A stretch of DNA of 64,000 nt from Streptomyces sp. Ru71. Lineage in GTDB: Bacteria; Actinomycetota; Actinomycetes; Streptomycetales; Streptomycetaceae. Shown one piece after another: positions 18,349 to 27,467 of this stretch (within the stretch, counting starts at the first letter, position 1; every line of letters starts with the position of its first letter). Made by a program: the position numbers and the translations under genes. The DNA lies in assembly GCF_002920535.1 (NCBI RefSeq), contig NZ_PQSS01000007.1, positions 62,001 through 126,000 of the forward strand, in the 5' to 3' direction. A model generated the notes under the pieces. The model did no database searches. It saw only the letters and a list, made by a program, of their open reading frames with translations, and was not told the origin of the DNA.

Positions 18349-19509
18349 TCAGCTCACCAGCCCCAACTCCCGTGCGATCAGCATCCGCTGGACCTCGCTC
18401 GTGCCCTCGCCGATCTCCAGGATCTTGGAGTCCCGCCACATCCGGGCCACCGGGTACTCGTTCATGAAGCCGTAGCCGCCGTGGATCTGCGTGGCGTCGC
18501 GGGCGTTGTCCACCGCGATCGTGGAGGAGTACAGCTTGGCCAGTGCCGCCTCCTTCTTGAACGGCTCGCCGGACACCAGCCGCGCCGCCGCGTCGCGCCA
18601 CGCCAGGCGTGCGGTGTGGGCCCGCATCTCCATGTCGGCGATCTTGAACTGGATGGCCTGGTTGGCGCCGATCGGCTTGCCGAACGCGTGCCGCTCCTTG
18701 GCGTACTTCACCGACTCGTCCACGCAGCCCTGCGCCAGCCCCGTCGCCAGCGCGGCGATGGCGATGCGGCCCTCGTCGAGGATGCGCAGGAACTGCGCGT
18801 AGCCGCGGCCCTCCTCGCCCAGCAGGTTGGCGGCGGGCACCCGGACGTCGGCGAACGACAGCTCACGCGTGTCGGAGGCGTTCCAGCCGACCTTCGAGTA
18901 CGGTGCCGCGACGGTGAAGCCGGGCGTGCCGGACGGGACGATGATCGCGGAGATCCGCGGCCGGCCGTCCGGCTTGCGGCCGGTGACGGCGGTGACCGTG
19001 ACCAGGCCGGTGACGTCCGTGCCGGAGTTGGTGATGAAGCACTTGGTGCCGTTGATCACCCACTCGTTGGTGTCGGGGTCGAGCCGGGCCGTCGTCCGCG
19101 TGGCGCCGGCGTCGCTGCCGCCGTCCGGCTCGGTCAGACCGAACGCGCCCAGGATCTCGCCGGAACACAGCCGGGGCAGCCACTCGCGCTTCTGCTCCTC
19201 GGTGCCGAACAGATGGATCGGCATCGCACCCAGCGACACCCCCGCCTCCAGGGTGATCGCCACGGACGAGTCCACCCGGGCCAGCTCCTCCAGCGCCACG
19301 CCCAGCGCGAGGTAGTCGCCGCCCATACCGCCGTACTCCTCCGGGAACGGCAGCCCGAACAGCCCCATGCGGCCCATCTCCCGCACGATCTCGTACGGGA
19401 ACTCGTGCCGCTCGTAGAAGTCGCCGATCTTGGGCGCCACCACGTCGTGCGCGAACTCCTCGACGGTGCGGCGGAGTTCTTCGAGTTCGGGGGAGAGTCG
19501 GTAGTCCAT
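18349..19509 (-). CDS. acdH: Acyl-CoA dehydrogenase AcdH (branched-chain acyl-CoA)
   Basis: This 386-residue flavoprotein oxidises branched-chain acyl-CoAs (isovaleryl-CoA in the leucine route) to enoyl-CoAs. It has the acyl-CoA dehydrogenase FAD motif FGLTEPDGGSDA, GTKCFITNS, and the C-terminal IGEGTSEVQR, in which Glu368 is at the position of the catalytic base of medium-chain enzymes. The ATG at 19509 has AAGGA 9 nt upstream. It follows hmgL with a 2-nt gap, as the last gene of the accD1-accA1-hmgL-acdH operon. Confidence 0.92.
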   Translation of the reverse strand: MDYRLSPELEELRRTVEEFAHDVVAPKIGDFYERHEFPYEIVREMGRMGLFGLPFPEEYGGMGGDYLALGVALEELARVDSSVAITLEAGVSLGAMPIHLFGTEEQKREWLPRLCSGEILGAFGLTEPDGGSDAGATRTTARLDPDTNEWVINGTKCFITNSGTDVTGLVTVTAVTGRKPDGRPRISAIIVPSGTPGFTVAAPYSKVGWNASDTRELSFADVRVPAANLLGEEGRGYAQFLRILDEGRIAIAALATGLAQGCVDESVKYAKERHAFGKPIGANQAIQFKIADMEMRAHTARLAWRDAAARLVSGEPFKKEAALAKLYSSTIAVDNARDATQIHGGYGFMNEYPVARMWRDSKILEIGEGTSEVQRMLIARELGLVS

Positions 19510-19511
19510 GA

Positions 19512-20453
19512 TCACTGGTCCTTGTGGGAGAGAGCGCGGACGGTACGGGAGGGGCTCGGGCGGCCCAGCTGTTCGGCCATCCACACGCTCGTGGCGACGA
19601 GACGGCCGAGGTCGACCCCGGTGTCGATGCCGAGGCCGTGCAGCATCCACACCAGGTCCTCGGTGGCGAGATTGCCGGTGGCGGACTTGGCGTACGGGCA
19701 GCCGCCCAGGCCGCCCGCGGAGGCGTCGACGGTGGTGACGCCGTGCTGCAGCGCGGCCAGGGTGTTGGCGAGGGCCTGGCCGTAGGTGTCGTGGAAGTGG
19801 ACGCCCAGCGTCTGCGGGCCCACGCCCGCCTCGCCCAGCGCCGTCAGCAGGGCGGTGACGTGACCCGGGGTGGCCACCCCGATGGTGTCGCCGAGGCTCA
19901 GCTCGTCGCAGCCCATGTCGAGCAGCGCCCGGCAGGCCCGGACGACCTGGTCCATGGGGACCGGGCCCTCCCAGGGGTCGCCGAAGCACATCGACAGATA
20001 GCCGCGCACATGGACGCCCTCCGCCTTCGCCCGCGACACCACCGGTGCGAACATCGCCAGCGCCTCGTCCACCGTGCGGTTGAGGTTGGCCTTGGCGAAC
20101 GCCTCGGTGGCGCTGGCGAACACGGCGACCCGGCGGGCGCCGAGCGCGAGCGCCCGGTCCAGGCCGCGCTCGTTGGGCACCAGCACCGGCAGGTCCACGG
20201 GCAGGTCGCTCACCAGGGGGAAGAGCTGCTCGGCGTCGGCGAGCTGGGGCACCCACTTGGGGTGCACGAAGCTGGTCGCCTCGATGGTGGTCAGGCCCGC
20301 GCCGGCCAGGCGGCGGACGAACTCCGCCTTCACCTCGGTCGGCACGGCCGCCTTCTCGTTCTGCAGCCCGTCGCGCGCCCCCACCTCGTGGATGCGCACC
20401 CGCGCGGGCAGGCCGGCGGCCGGGACGGTCATGGGCAGCCCTGGGACGGTCAT
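19512..20453 (-). CDS. hmgL: Hydroxymethylglutaryl-CoA lyase
   Basis: HMG-CoA lyase splits HMG-CoA into acetoacetate and acetyl-CoA, the last step of leucine catabolism. The 313-residue TIM-barrel protein shows [11 protein letters not shown] near residue 24 (catalytic Arg-Asp), the metal-ligand motif [11 protein letters not shown], and the flexible cysteine loop [15 protein letters not shown]. The ATG at 20453 forms an ATGA overlap with the accA1 stop and has GAGGAGG close upstream; an alternative ATG at 20432 has less support. Confidence 0.93.
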   Translation of the reverse strand: MTVPGLPMTVPAAGLPARVRIHEVGARDGLQNEKAAVPTEVKAEFVRRLAGAGLTTIEATSFVHPKWVPQLADAEQLFPLVSDLPVDLPVLVPNERGLDRALALGARRVAVFASATEAFAKANLNRTVDEALAMFAPVVSRAKAEGVHVRGYLSMCFGDPWEGPVPMDQVVRACRALLDMGCDELSLGDTIGVATPGHVTALLTALGEAGVGPQTLGVHFHDTYGQALANTLAALQHGVTTVDASAGGLGGCPYAKSATGNLATEDLVWMLHGLGIDTGVDLGRLVATSVWMAEQLGRPSPSRTVRALSHKDQ

Positions 20454-22387
20454 TCCGCCTCCTCGTGCTCCTCGTGCGGGGTGATCACGGCCAGCACCTG
20501 GTCCATGGCGACCGTCGTGCCCGGCGTGACGTCCAGCTCGGCGACCGTGCCGGCGTGCGGGGCGGAGATGACGTGCTCCATCTTCATCGCCTCCACCACC
20601 AGCAGGCTCTGCCCCGCGGCCACCTCGTCGCCGACGGCTACCTTCACCACCGTCACCGTGCCGGGCATCGGCGCGGTCAGCGAGTCGGCGCCCGCGTGCC
20701 CGGCGCGGCTGAGGGACGCGGCGACCGGGTCGTGGTCGCGCACGTGCCAGGCGTCGCCGTCCCGGCCCAGCCAGTCGGCGGCGCGGTGGAAGGTGTGCCG
20801 GACGCCGTCGAGGGTGACGGTGACCGTGTCGTCGGTGACGGTGTGGGTGCCGCGCGGGGTGACCTCCACGGGGTCGGTGACCCGCAGCGGGAAGGAGACC
20901 GGCTGCGGCGTGCCGCCCAGCCGCCAGCCGCTCGGCACCGAGAAGGGGTCCACCCAGCCGGTCGGGGAGGGCCGCAGTGCCTCCAGGCGTACGGCCGCGG
21001 CGGCCTCGTACACCTCCTCCGGTACGCCGGTGGGGACCAGCTCGTCCACCACCCGCTCCACCAGCCCGGTGTCCAGCTCCCCGGAGACGACCGCCGGGTG
21101 GGCCAGCAGTCGGCGCAGGAAGCCCGCGTTGGTCTGCACGCCCAGCGTCACCGTCTCCGCCAGGGCCGCGCGCAGCTTCCTGAGCGCACTCGCCCGGTCG
21201 GGGCCGTAGGCGATGACCTTGGAGAGCATCGGGTCGTACAGGCTGCCGACCTCGGTGCCCTCGCTCAGCCCGGAGTCGGTACGCAGGCCGTCGCCCTCCG
21301 GCTCGCGCAGCAACAGCACCGTGCCGCCCGAGGGAAGGAAGCCGCGCGCCGGGTCCTCGGCGCAGATACGGGCCTCGATGGCGTGCCCGGTGAGGCGGAC
21401 GTCCTCCTGCCGAAAGCCCAGCTTCTCGCCCGCCGCCACCCGCAGCTGCCACTCCACCAGGTCCAGGCCGGTGATCAGCTCGGTGACCGGGTGCTCCACC
21501 TGCAGGCGGGTGTTCATCTCCATGAAGTAGTACTGCGAGGGGTCGCCGCCGGGGACGATGAACTCCACCGTGCCGGCGCCCCGGTAGCCGCAGGAGCGGG
21601 CCGCCTGGGCCGCCGCCTCGCCCATCGACGCGCGCGTGGCCTCGTCGAGGAGCACGCTGGGCGCCTCCTCGATGATCTTCTGGTGGCGGCGCTGGAGCGA
21701 GCACTCGCGCTCGCCCAGGTGCACGACGTTGCCGTGCCCGTCGGCCAGCACCTGGATCTCGATGTGCCGGGGCCGGTCGATCCACCGCTCCACGAGCAGC
21801 GTGTCGTCGCCGAAGGAGGCGCGGGCCTCGCGGCGGGCGGCGGCGATCTCGTCGGTGAGCTTCGCGGCGTCCCGGACCAGCCGCATGCCCTTGCCGCCAC
21901 CGCCGGCGCTCGGCTTCAGCAGCACCGGCATGCCGATCGCGCGGGCGGCCTCGGCGAGCTGCTCGTCGCTCAGCCCGCTGCCGCTGGAGCCGGGCACGAC
22001 CGGCACTCCGGCCGCCTGCACGGTCTCCTTGGCGCGGATCTTGTCGCCCATCAGCGCGATGGCGTCGGCCGGCGGGCCGATGAAGACGATCCCCGCCTTC
22101 TCACAGGCGCGCGCGAAGGCGGCGTTCTCGGCGAGGAACCCGTAACCGGGGTGGACGGCCTGCGCGCCGGTCCGGGCCGCCGCGTCCAGCAGGGCCTCGA
22201 TGGACAGATAGCTCTCGGTCGCGGGCGGCGGACCGATCCGTACGGCCGTGTCGGCCTCCCGGACGTGCCGGGCGTCCGCGTCGGCGTCGGAGAAGACGGC
22301 CACCGAGCGCACGCCCATCGACCGCAGCGTGCGGATGACGCGGACGGCGATCTCGCCCCGGTTGGCCACGAGTACGGTGTCGAACAC
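20450..22387 (-). CDS. accA1: Acyl-CoA carboxylase alpha subunit (biotin carboxylase + BCCP)
   Basis: The 645-residue subunit carboxylates biotin with ATP and bicarbonate. It has the biotin-carboxylase N-terminus ([15 protein letters not shown]), the ATP-grasp loop [12 protein letters not shown], and a C-terminal biotinyl domain with the EAMKMEH motif whose Lys carries biotin. Together with AccD1 it is most likely methylcrotonyl-CoA carboxylase, because hmgL and acdH follow. The GTG at 22387 is chosen over a GTG at 22402 because AGGAGGGG lies just upstream of the former. Confidence 0.93.
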   Translation of the reverse strand: MFDTVLVANRGEIAVRVIRTLRSMGVRSVAVFSDADADARHVREADTAVRIGPPPATESYLSIEALLDAAARTGAQAVHPGYGFLAENAAFARACEKAGIVFIGPPADAIALMGDKIRAKETVQAAGVPVVPGSSGSGLSDEQLAEAARAIGMPVLLKPSAGGGGKGMRLVRDAAKLTDEIAAARREARASFGDDTLLVERWIDRPRHIEIQVLADGHGNVVHLGERECSLQRRHQKIIEEAPSVLLDEATRASMGEAAAQAARSCGYRGAGTVEFIVPGGDPSQYYFMEMNTRLQVEHPVTELITGLDLVEWQLRVAAGEKLGFRQEDVRLTGHAIEARICAEDPARGFLPSGGTVLLLREPEGDGLRTDSGLSEGTEVGSLYDPMLSKVIAYGPDRASALRKLRAALAETVTLGVQTNAGFLRRLLAHPAVVSGELDTGLVERVVDELVPTGVPEEVYEAAAAVRLEALRPSPTGWVDPFSVPSGWRLGGTPQPVSFPLRVTDPVEVTPRGTHTVTDDTVTVTLDGVRHTFHRAADWLGRDGDAWHVRDHDPVAASLSRAGHAGADSLTAPMPGTVTVVKVAVGDEVAAGQSLLVVEAMKMEHVISAPHAGTVAELDVTPGTTVAMDQVLAVITPHEEHEEAE

Positions 22388-22398
22388 GGGTCCCCTCC

Positions 22399-24015
22399 TC
22401 ACATCCGGAAGACGCCGAACTGGGGGTCACCCAGGGGCGCGTTGGCGCAGGCGGTCAGGGCGAGCCCGAGTACCTGACGGGTGTCCAGCGGGTCGATGAC
22501 GCCGTCGTCCCACAGCCGGGCGGTGGCGTAGTAGGCGTTGCCCTGACGCTCGTACTGCGCGCGGATGGGCGCCTTGAAGGTCTCCTCGTCCTCGGTGGGC
22601 CAGTCCTCGCCGCGCGCCTCCATCTGGTCCCGCTTGACGGTGGCGAGCACGGAGGCGGCCTGCTCGCCGCCCATCACGGAGATCTTGGCGTTGGGCCACA
22701 TCCACAGGAAGCGGGGCGAATAGGCCCGGCCGCACATGGAGTAGTTGCCCGCGCCGTACGACCCGCCGACGACGACGGTCAGCTTCGGCACGCGCGTGCA
22801 GGCCACCGCCGTCACCATCTTCGCGCCGTGCTTGGCGATGCCGCCGGCCTCGTAGTCCTTGCCGACCATGAAGCCCGAGATGTTCTGCAGGAACACCAGC
22901 GGGATGCCGCGCTGGTCGCACAGCTCGATGAAGTGCGCGCCCTTCTGGGCGGACTCGGAGAACAGGATGCCGTTGTTGGCGACGATCCCGACCGGGTGAC
23001 CCATGATCCGGGCGAAGCCGGTGACCAGGGTCTGCCCGAACTCGCTCTTGAACTCGGCGAACCGCGACCCGTCGACGACACGGGCGATGATCTCGCGGAC
23101 GTCGTAGGGGGTGCGGGAGTCCACGGGCACGGCGCCGTAGAGCCCGAAGGGATCGACCTTGGGCTCGGCGGCGGGCTGGACCTCCCAGGGCAGCGACGTG
23201 CGGGCCGGGAGCGTGGCGACGATGTTGCGCACGATCCGCAGCGCGTGCGCGTCGTCCTCCGCGAGGTGGTCGGTGACGCCGGAGACCCGGGAGTGCACCT
23301 CGCCGCCACCCAGCTCCTCGGCGGTGACGACCTCGCCGGTGGCGGCCTTCACCAGGGGCGGGCCGCCGAGGAAGATGGTCCCCTGACCGCGGACGATGAC
23401 GGCCTCGTCGCTCATCGCGGGCACGTACGCGCCGCCGGCCGTGCACGACCCGAGCACGGCCGCGATCTGCGGAATCCCGGCGCCGGACATCCGGGCCTGG
23501 TTGTAGAAGATCCGCCCGAAGTGGTCGCGGTCGGGGAAGACCTCGTCCTGCATCGGCAGGAAGGCACCGCCGGAGTCCACGAGATAGACGCAGGGCAGCC
23601 GGTTGTCGAGCGCCACCTCCTGCGCCCGCAGGTGCTTCTTCACGGTCATCGGGTAGTACGTGCCGCCCTTGACGGTGGCGTCGTTGGCGACGATCACGCA
23701 CTCGCGGCCACTGACCCGCCCGATGCCGGCGATCACGCCGGCCGCCGGGGCCTGCCCGTCGTACATCCCGTCGGCGGCCAGCGGCGCCAGCTCCAGGAAC
23801 GGCGAGCCCGGATCCAGCAGCGTGTCCACCCGGTCCCGCGGCAGCAGCTTGCCGCGCGCGGTGTGCCGTTCCCGCGCCTTCTCACCCCCGCCCAGGCGGG
23901 CGGCGGCCAGCTTGCCGCGCAGCTCCTCGACGAGAGCGCGGTGCGCCTCCTCGTTGGCCTGCCAGGCCTCCGACGCGGGGTCGGCCGCGCTCGTCAGCTC
24001 CGGTGCCTCTTGCAT
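22399..24015 (-). CDS. accD1: Acyl-CoA carboxylase beta subunit (methylcrotonyl-CoA carboxyltransferase)
   Basis: This carboxyltransferase moves CO2 from biotin to 3-methylcrotonyl-CoA. The 538-residue protein has both carboxyltransferase halves, with [40 protein letters not shown] and [16 protein letters not shown], and the MCC-beta pattern rather than the propionyl-CoA pattern. It is first in the leucine operon, divergent from a TetR gene. The ATG at 24015 has GAGGGG upstream, and a TetR operator lies 30 bp before it. Confidence 0.93.
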   Translation of the reverse strand: MQEAPELTSAADPASEAWQANEEAHRALVEELRGKLAAARLGGGEKARERHTARGKLLPRDRVDTLLDPGSPFLELAPLAADGMYDGQAPAAGVIAGIGRVSGRECVIVANDATVKGGTYYPMTVKKHLRAQEVALDNRLPCVYLVDSGGAFLPMQDEVFPDRDHFGRIFYNQARMSGAGIPQIAAVLGSCTAGGAYVPAMSDEAVIVRGQGTIFLGGPPLVKAATGEVVTAEELGGGEVHSRVSGVTDHLAEDDAHALRIVRNIVATLPARTSLPWEVQPAAEPKVDPFGLYGAVPVDSRTPYDVREIIARVVDGSRFAEFKSEFGQTLVTGFARIMGHPVGIVANNGILFSESAQKGAHFIELCDQRGIPLVFLQNISGFMVGKDYEAGGIAKHGAKMVTAVACTRVPKLTVVVGGSYGAGNYSMCGRAYSPRFLWMWPNAKISVMGGEQAASVLATVKRDQMEARGEDWPTEDEETFKAPIRAQYERQGNAYYATARLWDDGVIDPLDTRQVLGLALTACANAPLGDPQFGVFRM

Positions 24016-24044
24016 CCTTGCGGTCCCCTCACCCAGCGGTGACT

Positions 24045-24060
24045 GTTAATGAGCGTTAAC
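24045..24060. promoter_or_regulatory. TetR-type operator, accD1-proximal
   Basis: GTTAATGAGCGTTAAC is a near-perfect 16-bp palindrome. A second copy lies at 24073-24088, with centres 28 bp apart. This one is placed in the accD1 promoter. Confidence 0.75.
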
Positions 24061-24072
24061 CATCTCCTCCAG

Positions 24073-24088
24073 GTTAACGACCGCTAAC
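24073..24088. promoter_or_regulatory. TetR-type operator, regulator-proximal
   Basis: GTTAACGACCGCTAAC shares the GTTAAyGAnCGyTAAC pattern with the site at 24045. It overlaps the -35 and spacer of the putative promoter of the TetR gene, suggesting autorepression. Confidence 0.75.
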
Positions 24089-24103
24089 CTGCCTGTCTAG
24101 AAT
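24074..24103 (+). promoter_or_regulatory. Putative promoter of the TetR gene (leaderless)
   Basis: TTAACG (24074-24079) and TAGAAT (24098-24103) are 18 bp apart. A start site about 7 bp after the -10 falls on or next to the ATG at 24111, and no ribosome-binding site precedes that ATG, so the mRNA is probably leaderless. Confidence 0.55.
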
Positions 24104-24110
24104 TACGTGC

Positions 24111-24707
24111 ATGGCCACCAGAACCGACGCCCCGACCCGCCGCGAGCAGATCCTCAAGGAGGCTGCCCGGCTGTTCGCCGAACGCGGCTTCCACGGGGTC
24201 GGCGTCGACGAGATAGGCGCGGCGGTCGGCATCAGCGGACCCGGGCTCTACCGCCACTTCCCCGGCAAGGACGCGATGCTCGCCGAGCTGCTCGTCGGCA
24301 TCAGCGGCCGGCTGCTGACCGGGGCGAAGCGCCGGGTGGCGGAGGCGGACGGGGTCCCGGCGGCCGAGCTGCTGGACTCCCTCATCGAGGGCCACATCGA
24401 CTTCGCCCTGGACGACCGCCCCCTGATCACCCTGCACGACCGCGAGCTGGACCGCCTGCGCGACAGCGACCGCAAGCTGGTCCGCCAGCTCCAGCGCCAG
24501 TACGTCGAGCTGTGGGTGGAGGTCGTCCGCGAGGTCTACCCGGGCCTGGCGGAACCGACGGCCCGCTCCGCCGTGCACTCGGTCTTCGGCCTGCTGAACT
24601 CCACCCCCCACCTGGGCCGCGGCGGCACCCTGCCCGGCCGCGGCGTGACGGCGGAACTGCTGCACCGGATGGCGCGGGGGGCCTTCGGGGCGGCGGAATC
24701 GTCCTAG
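24111..24707 (+). CDS. TetR-family regulator of the leucine/acyl-CoA operon
   Basis: The 198-residue protein has an N-terminal TetR helix-turn-helix (RREQILKEAARLFAERGFHG, then AVGISGPGLYRHFPGKDAML) and an all-helical ligand domain. It resembles the regulators annotated as SACE_7040 family next to the same carboxylase operon in other actinomycetes. Divergence from accD1 and the two shared palindromes between the genes suggest it represses both. The ligand is probably an acyl-CoA of leucine breakdown (inference). Confidence 0.88.
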   Translation: MATRTDAPTRREQILKEAARLFAERGFHGVGVDEIGAAVGISGPGLYRHFPGKDAMLAELLVGISGRLLTGAKRRVAEADGVPAAELLDSLIEGHIDFALDDRPLITLHDRELDRLRDSDRKLVRQLQRQYVELWVEVVREVYPGLAEPTARSAVHSVFGLLNSTPHLGRGGTLPGRGVTAELLHRMARGAFGAAESS

Positions 24708-24765
24708 CGGAGGTCGTGCGCCCTATCGGCGACAGCCGTGGCCGCGGGGCACGGGGAGGCGAGAG

Positions 24766-25191
24766 TCAGAGAGTGACCAGCCGCACCAGCACCACCCCCA
24801 CCGTGGCCCCCGCGAGCACCGCCCCCAGCACCGTGAACAGTCTGTCGACCGTCGGGGTGTCCCAGCCCTGGATGATGAAGCGGCTCGGCTTCGTCGGGTC
24901 GTAGCGGACCACGACCGTGGCGCCCACGCCGTAGCGCGGGGCGACCGTGCCGCGGCCGAAGCGGGACGCGTGGGTGCACTCGCGGCCGTCCTGGGTCGTC
25001 CAGGACGCGACCGGGTGGTGGTACCTGGCGCCTTCGTCGTCCCGTCTGACCTCGTGGCGGACGATGCGGGCCCGGGCCGTGACGCCCCTGCGGCGGAGCG
25101 TTTCCGCGCGGCGGAGTCCGTGGACGCCGAAGGCGAGGAAGCCCGCGCCGACCGTCAGCGGGATGAGGGCGAAGAGCCATTCCAGTTGCAT
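24766..25191 (-). CDS. DUF3592 membrane protein
   Basis: This protein of about 141 residues has an N-terminal membrane helix (residues 2-22), a small soluble beta-rich middle with RARIVRHEVRRDDEGARYHHPVA-type DUF3592 sequence (conserved V.Y.P..P at VVRYDPTKPSRF), and a C-terminal membrane helix. Function is unknown. The ATG at 25191 is chosen because the hydrophobic helix begins there; the frame is open to 25266, and no convincing ribosome-binding site separates the options. Confidence 0.7.
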   Translation of the reverse strand: MQLEWLFALIPLTVGAGFLAFGVHGLRRAETLRRRGVTARARIVRHEVRRDDEGARYHHPVASWTTQDGRECTHASRFGRGTVAPRYGVGATVVVRYDPTKPSRFIIQGWDTPTVDRLFTVLGAVLAGATVGVVLVRLVTL

Positions 25192-25313
25192 GCCCTGTGC
25201 GACGCGTGGGCGGGGATGACGGTTGCCGGGCGCCGGTTCGGGACCGGGCGTGACGAGCGTTACCACCTCCCCCCTCTGGACGCGTTTCCCTACTCGCCGG
25301 TACCGTGGGAGAT

Positions 25314-25328
25314 GAGCAAGCGCTTAGA
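25314..25328. promoter_or_regulatory. Possible regulator site before the second acyl-CoA dehydrogenase
   Basis: GAGCAAGCGCTTAGA is centred on the 8-bp palindrome AAGCGCTT (25318-25325), 31 bp before the GTG start of the acyl-CoA dehydrogenase. TetR-type fatty-acid regulators of actinomycetes often use similar AGCAAGCGCTT sites, so an operator is plausible but unproven. Confidence 0.4.
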
Positions 25329-25355
25329 CAGTCGACGGTACGTGGAGGTGGCGCC

Positions 25356-26513
25356 GTGCGCCGTACGGTGTTCAATGAGGATCACGAGGCGTTCCGGGAG
25401 ACCCTCCGCGCCTTTATCGAGGCCGAGGTCGTCCCCGTCTACGACGAGTGGTTCGCCGCCGGTCAGGCGCCGCGTGACTTCTACTACAAGCTCGGTGAGC
25501 TGGGCATCTTCGGCATCAACGTGCCCGAGGAGTACGGCGGCGCGGGCCTGGACAGCCACAAGTTCGAGGCCGTCCTGTACGAGGAGACCGCCCGCGCGGG
25601 CGTCCAGTTCGGCGGCTCCGGCGTGCACGTGCTGCTCGCCCTGCCGTACATCAAGATGCTGGCCACGGACGAGCAGAAGAAGCGCTACCTGCCGAAGTTC
25701 GTCACCGGCGAGGAGATGTGGGCCATCGCCATGACCGAGCCGGGCACCGGTTCGGACCTGGCGGGCATGAAGTCCACCGCCAAGCTGAGCGAGGACGGCA
25801 CGCACTACATCCTCAACGGCGCCAAGACCTTCATCACCGGTGGCGTGCACGCCGACCGCGTCATCGTCTGCGCCCGCACCGCCGCGCCGACCGCCGAGGA
25901 CCGCCGTCACGGCATCTCGCTGTTCGCCGTCGACACCAAGTCCGAGGGCTACTCGATCGGCCGCAAGCTCGACAAGCTCGGCCTGCGCACGTCCGACACC
26001 GCCGAGCTGGCGTTCGTCGACGTCAAGGTGCCCGTCGAGGACCTGCTCGGCGAGGAGAACAAGGGCTTCTACTACCTCGGCCACAACCTCGCCTCCGAGC
26101 GCTGGGGCATCGCCTTCGGCGCCTACGCGCAGGCCAAGGCCGCCGTCCGGTTCGCCAAGCAGTACGTGCAGGAGCGCACCGTCTTCGGCAAGCCCGTCGC
26201 GCACTTCCAGAACACCAAGTTCGAGCTGGCCGCCTGCCAGGCCGAGGTGGACGCCGCCGAGGCCGTCGCCGACCGCGCGACCGAGGCGCTGGACGCCGGC
26301 GAGCTGACCCCCGCCGAGGCCGCCTCCGCCAAGCTGTTCTGCACCGAGGTCGCCCACCGCGTCATCGACCGCTGCCTCCAGCTGCACGGCGGCTACGGCT
26401 ACATGAACGAGTACCCGATCGCCCGCCTGTACGCGGACAACCGCGTCAACCGCATCTACGGCGGCACCAGCGAGATCATGAAGACGATCATCGCGAAGGA
26501 CATGGGCCTGTAG
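25356..26513 (+). CDS. Acyl-CoA dehydrogenase (isovaleryl-CoA-dehydrogenase-like active site)
   Basis: The 385-residue flavoprotein has IAMTEPGTGSDLAG (FAD/substrate loop), NGAKTFITGG, and the C-terminal CLQLHGGYGYMNEYPIARLY. At the usual catalytic-Glu position the sequence is YGGTSEIM, so that Glu is a Gly. A Glu248 in LASERWGIAFG sits where isovaleryl- and long-chain-type enzymes place their catalytic Glu (inference). The GTG at 25356 has a strong GGAGGTG six bases upstream and is preferred over the longer frame from 25305. A tesB-like gene follows 34 bp later. Confidence 0.9.
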   Translation: MRRTVFNEDHEAFRETLRAFIEAEVVPVYDEWFAAGQAPRDFYYKLGELGIFGINVPEEYGGAGLDSHKFEAVLYEETARAGVQFGGSGVHVLLALPYIKMLATDEQKKRYLPKFVTGEEMWAIAMTEPGTGSDLAGMKSTAKLSEDGTHYILNGAKTFITGGVHADRVIVCARTAAPTAEDRRHGISLFAVDTKSEGYSIGRKLDKLGLRTSDTAELAFVDVKVPVEDLLGEENKGFYYLGHNLASERWGIAFGAYAQAKAAVRFAKQYVQERTVFGKPVAHFQNTKFELAACQAEVDAAEAVADRATEALDAGELTPAEAASAKLFCTEVAHRVIDRCLQLHGGYGYMNEYPIARLYADNRVNRIYGGTSEIMKTIIAKDMGL

Positions 26514-26547
26514 GACGCCGGAAATCACTGGCCGGTACAACTACTCC

Positions 26548-27420
26548 ATGAGCCAGGCACTCCAGGATCTCCTCGATCTGCTCGACCTTGAGCAGATCGA
26601 GGAGAACATCTTCCGCGGCCAGTCCCGCTCCGCAGTCGTCCCGCGCGTCTTCGGCGGGCAGGTCGCGGCGCAGGCGCTGGTCGCCGCCGGGCGGACGGTC
26701 CCCGCCGACCGGCTCGCCCACTCGCTCCACGCGTACTTCCTGCGCATGGGCGACCCCGGCGCACGCATCGTCTACAGCGTCGAGCGCATCCGCGACGGCC
26801 GTTCCTTCACCACCCGCCGGGTGGTGGCCGTCCAGCACGGCCGGCCGATCTTCTCCCTCTCCGCGTCCTTCCAGACGTACGAGGAGGGACTCGACCACCA
26901 GGCCCCGATGCCGCCCGCGCCCGACCCGGCGTCGCTGCCCACCTCGCAGGAGCGGCTGCGCGGGTACGAGCACCTCGCCCCGGAGGTCGTCGAACGCTTC
27001 CTCGAAGCGCGTGAGGCGATCGACCTGCGGTACGTGGACGAGCCGCCCTACGGCCGCTTCGGCGTGCCGCGCGAGCCGCACTCGCAGGTGTGGTTCCGCA
27101 CCAACGGCAAGCTCGACGACGACCCCCTGCTGCACGTCGTCCTCGCCACCTACGTCTCCGACATGACCCTCCTCGACTCCGTGCTCCTCGCCCACGGGCG
27201 CGGCGGCTGGGCCGTCGGGGACGTCGTCGGCGCCTCGCTGGACCACGCCATGTGGTTCCACCGGCCCTTCCGCGCCGACGAGTGGCTGCTGTACGACCAG
27301 GAGTCCCCGTCGGCCTCCGGCGGGCGGGGCCTCGGCCAGGCCCGGATCTACACCGAGGACGGACGGCTGGCCATCTCGGTGATCCAGGAAGGCGTGGTCC
27401 GCGTCCCCCGGGAACGCTGA
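26548..27420 (+). CDS. tesB: Acyl-CoA thioesterase II (TesB)
   Basis: TesB hydrolyses medium- and long-chain acyl-CoAs to free acids and CoA. The 290-residue protein has the double hot-dog arrangement, with VFGGQVAAQALVAA and HSLHAYFLRMGDPG in the first half and LDHAMWFHRPFRADEWLLYDQ in the second. The active-site residues of E. coli TesB (Asp, Thr, Gln) have likely counterparts in TLLDSVLLAH and GLGQARIYT. It is co-directional with the preceding acyl-CoA dehydrogenase and probably in the same operon. Confidence 0.9.
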   Translation: MSQALQDLLDLLDLEQIEENIFRGQSRSAVVPRVFGGQVAAQALVAAGRTVPADRLAHSLHAYFLRMGDPGARIVYSVERIRDGRSFTTRRVVAVQHGRPIFSLSASFQTYEEGLDHQAPMPPAPDPASLPTSQERLRGYEHLAPEVVERFLEAREAIDLRYVDEPPYGRFGVPREPHSQVWFRTNGKLDDDPLLHVVLATYVSDMTLLDSVLLAHGRGGWAVGDVVGASLDHAMWFHRPFRADEWLLYDQESPSASGGRGLGQARIYTEDGRLAISVIQEGVVRVPRER

Positions 27421-27464
27421 AGCATCTCCTGGGAACACTGAAGGCTCTCCTGGGAACACTGAGG
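27403..27464. repeat. Short direct repeats across the tesB stop
   Basis: CTCCTGGGAACACTGA occurs twice 21 bp apart (about 27426-27462), and a diverged copy (CCCGGGAACGCTGA) contains the tesB stop codon itself. Each copy carries an in-frame TGA. The array fills the short gap before the CDF transporter gene. Confidence 0.75.
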
Positions 27465-27467
27465 GGC

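Noticed and set aside
19510..20256. A fused acyl-CoA dehydrogenase extending upstream through hmgL
   Set aside because: The upstream part is the shadow of hmgL. The ATG at 19509 begins the normal acyl-CoA dehydrogenase sequence and has a ribosome-binding site.
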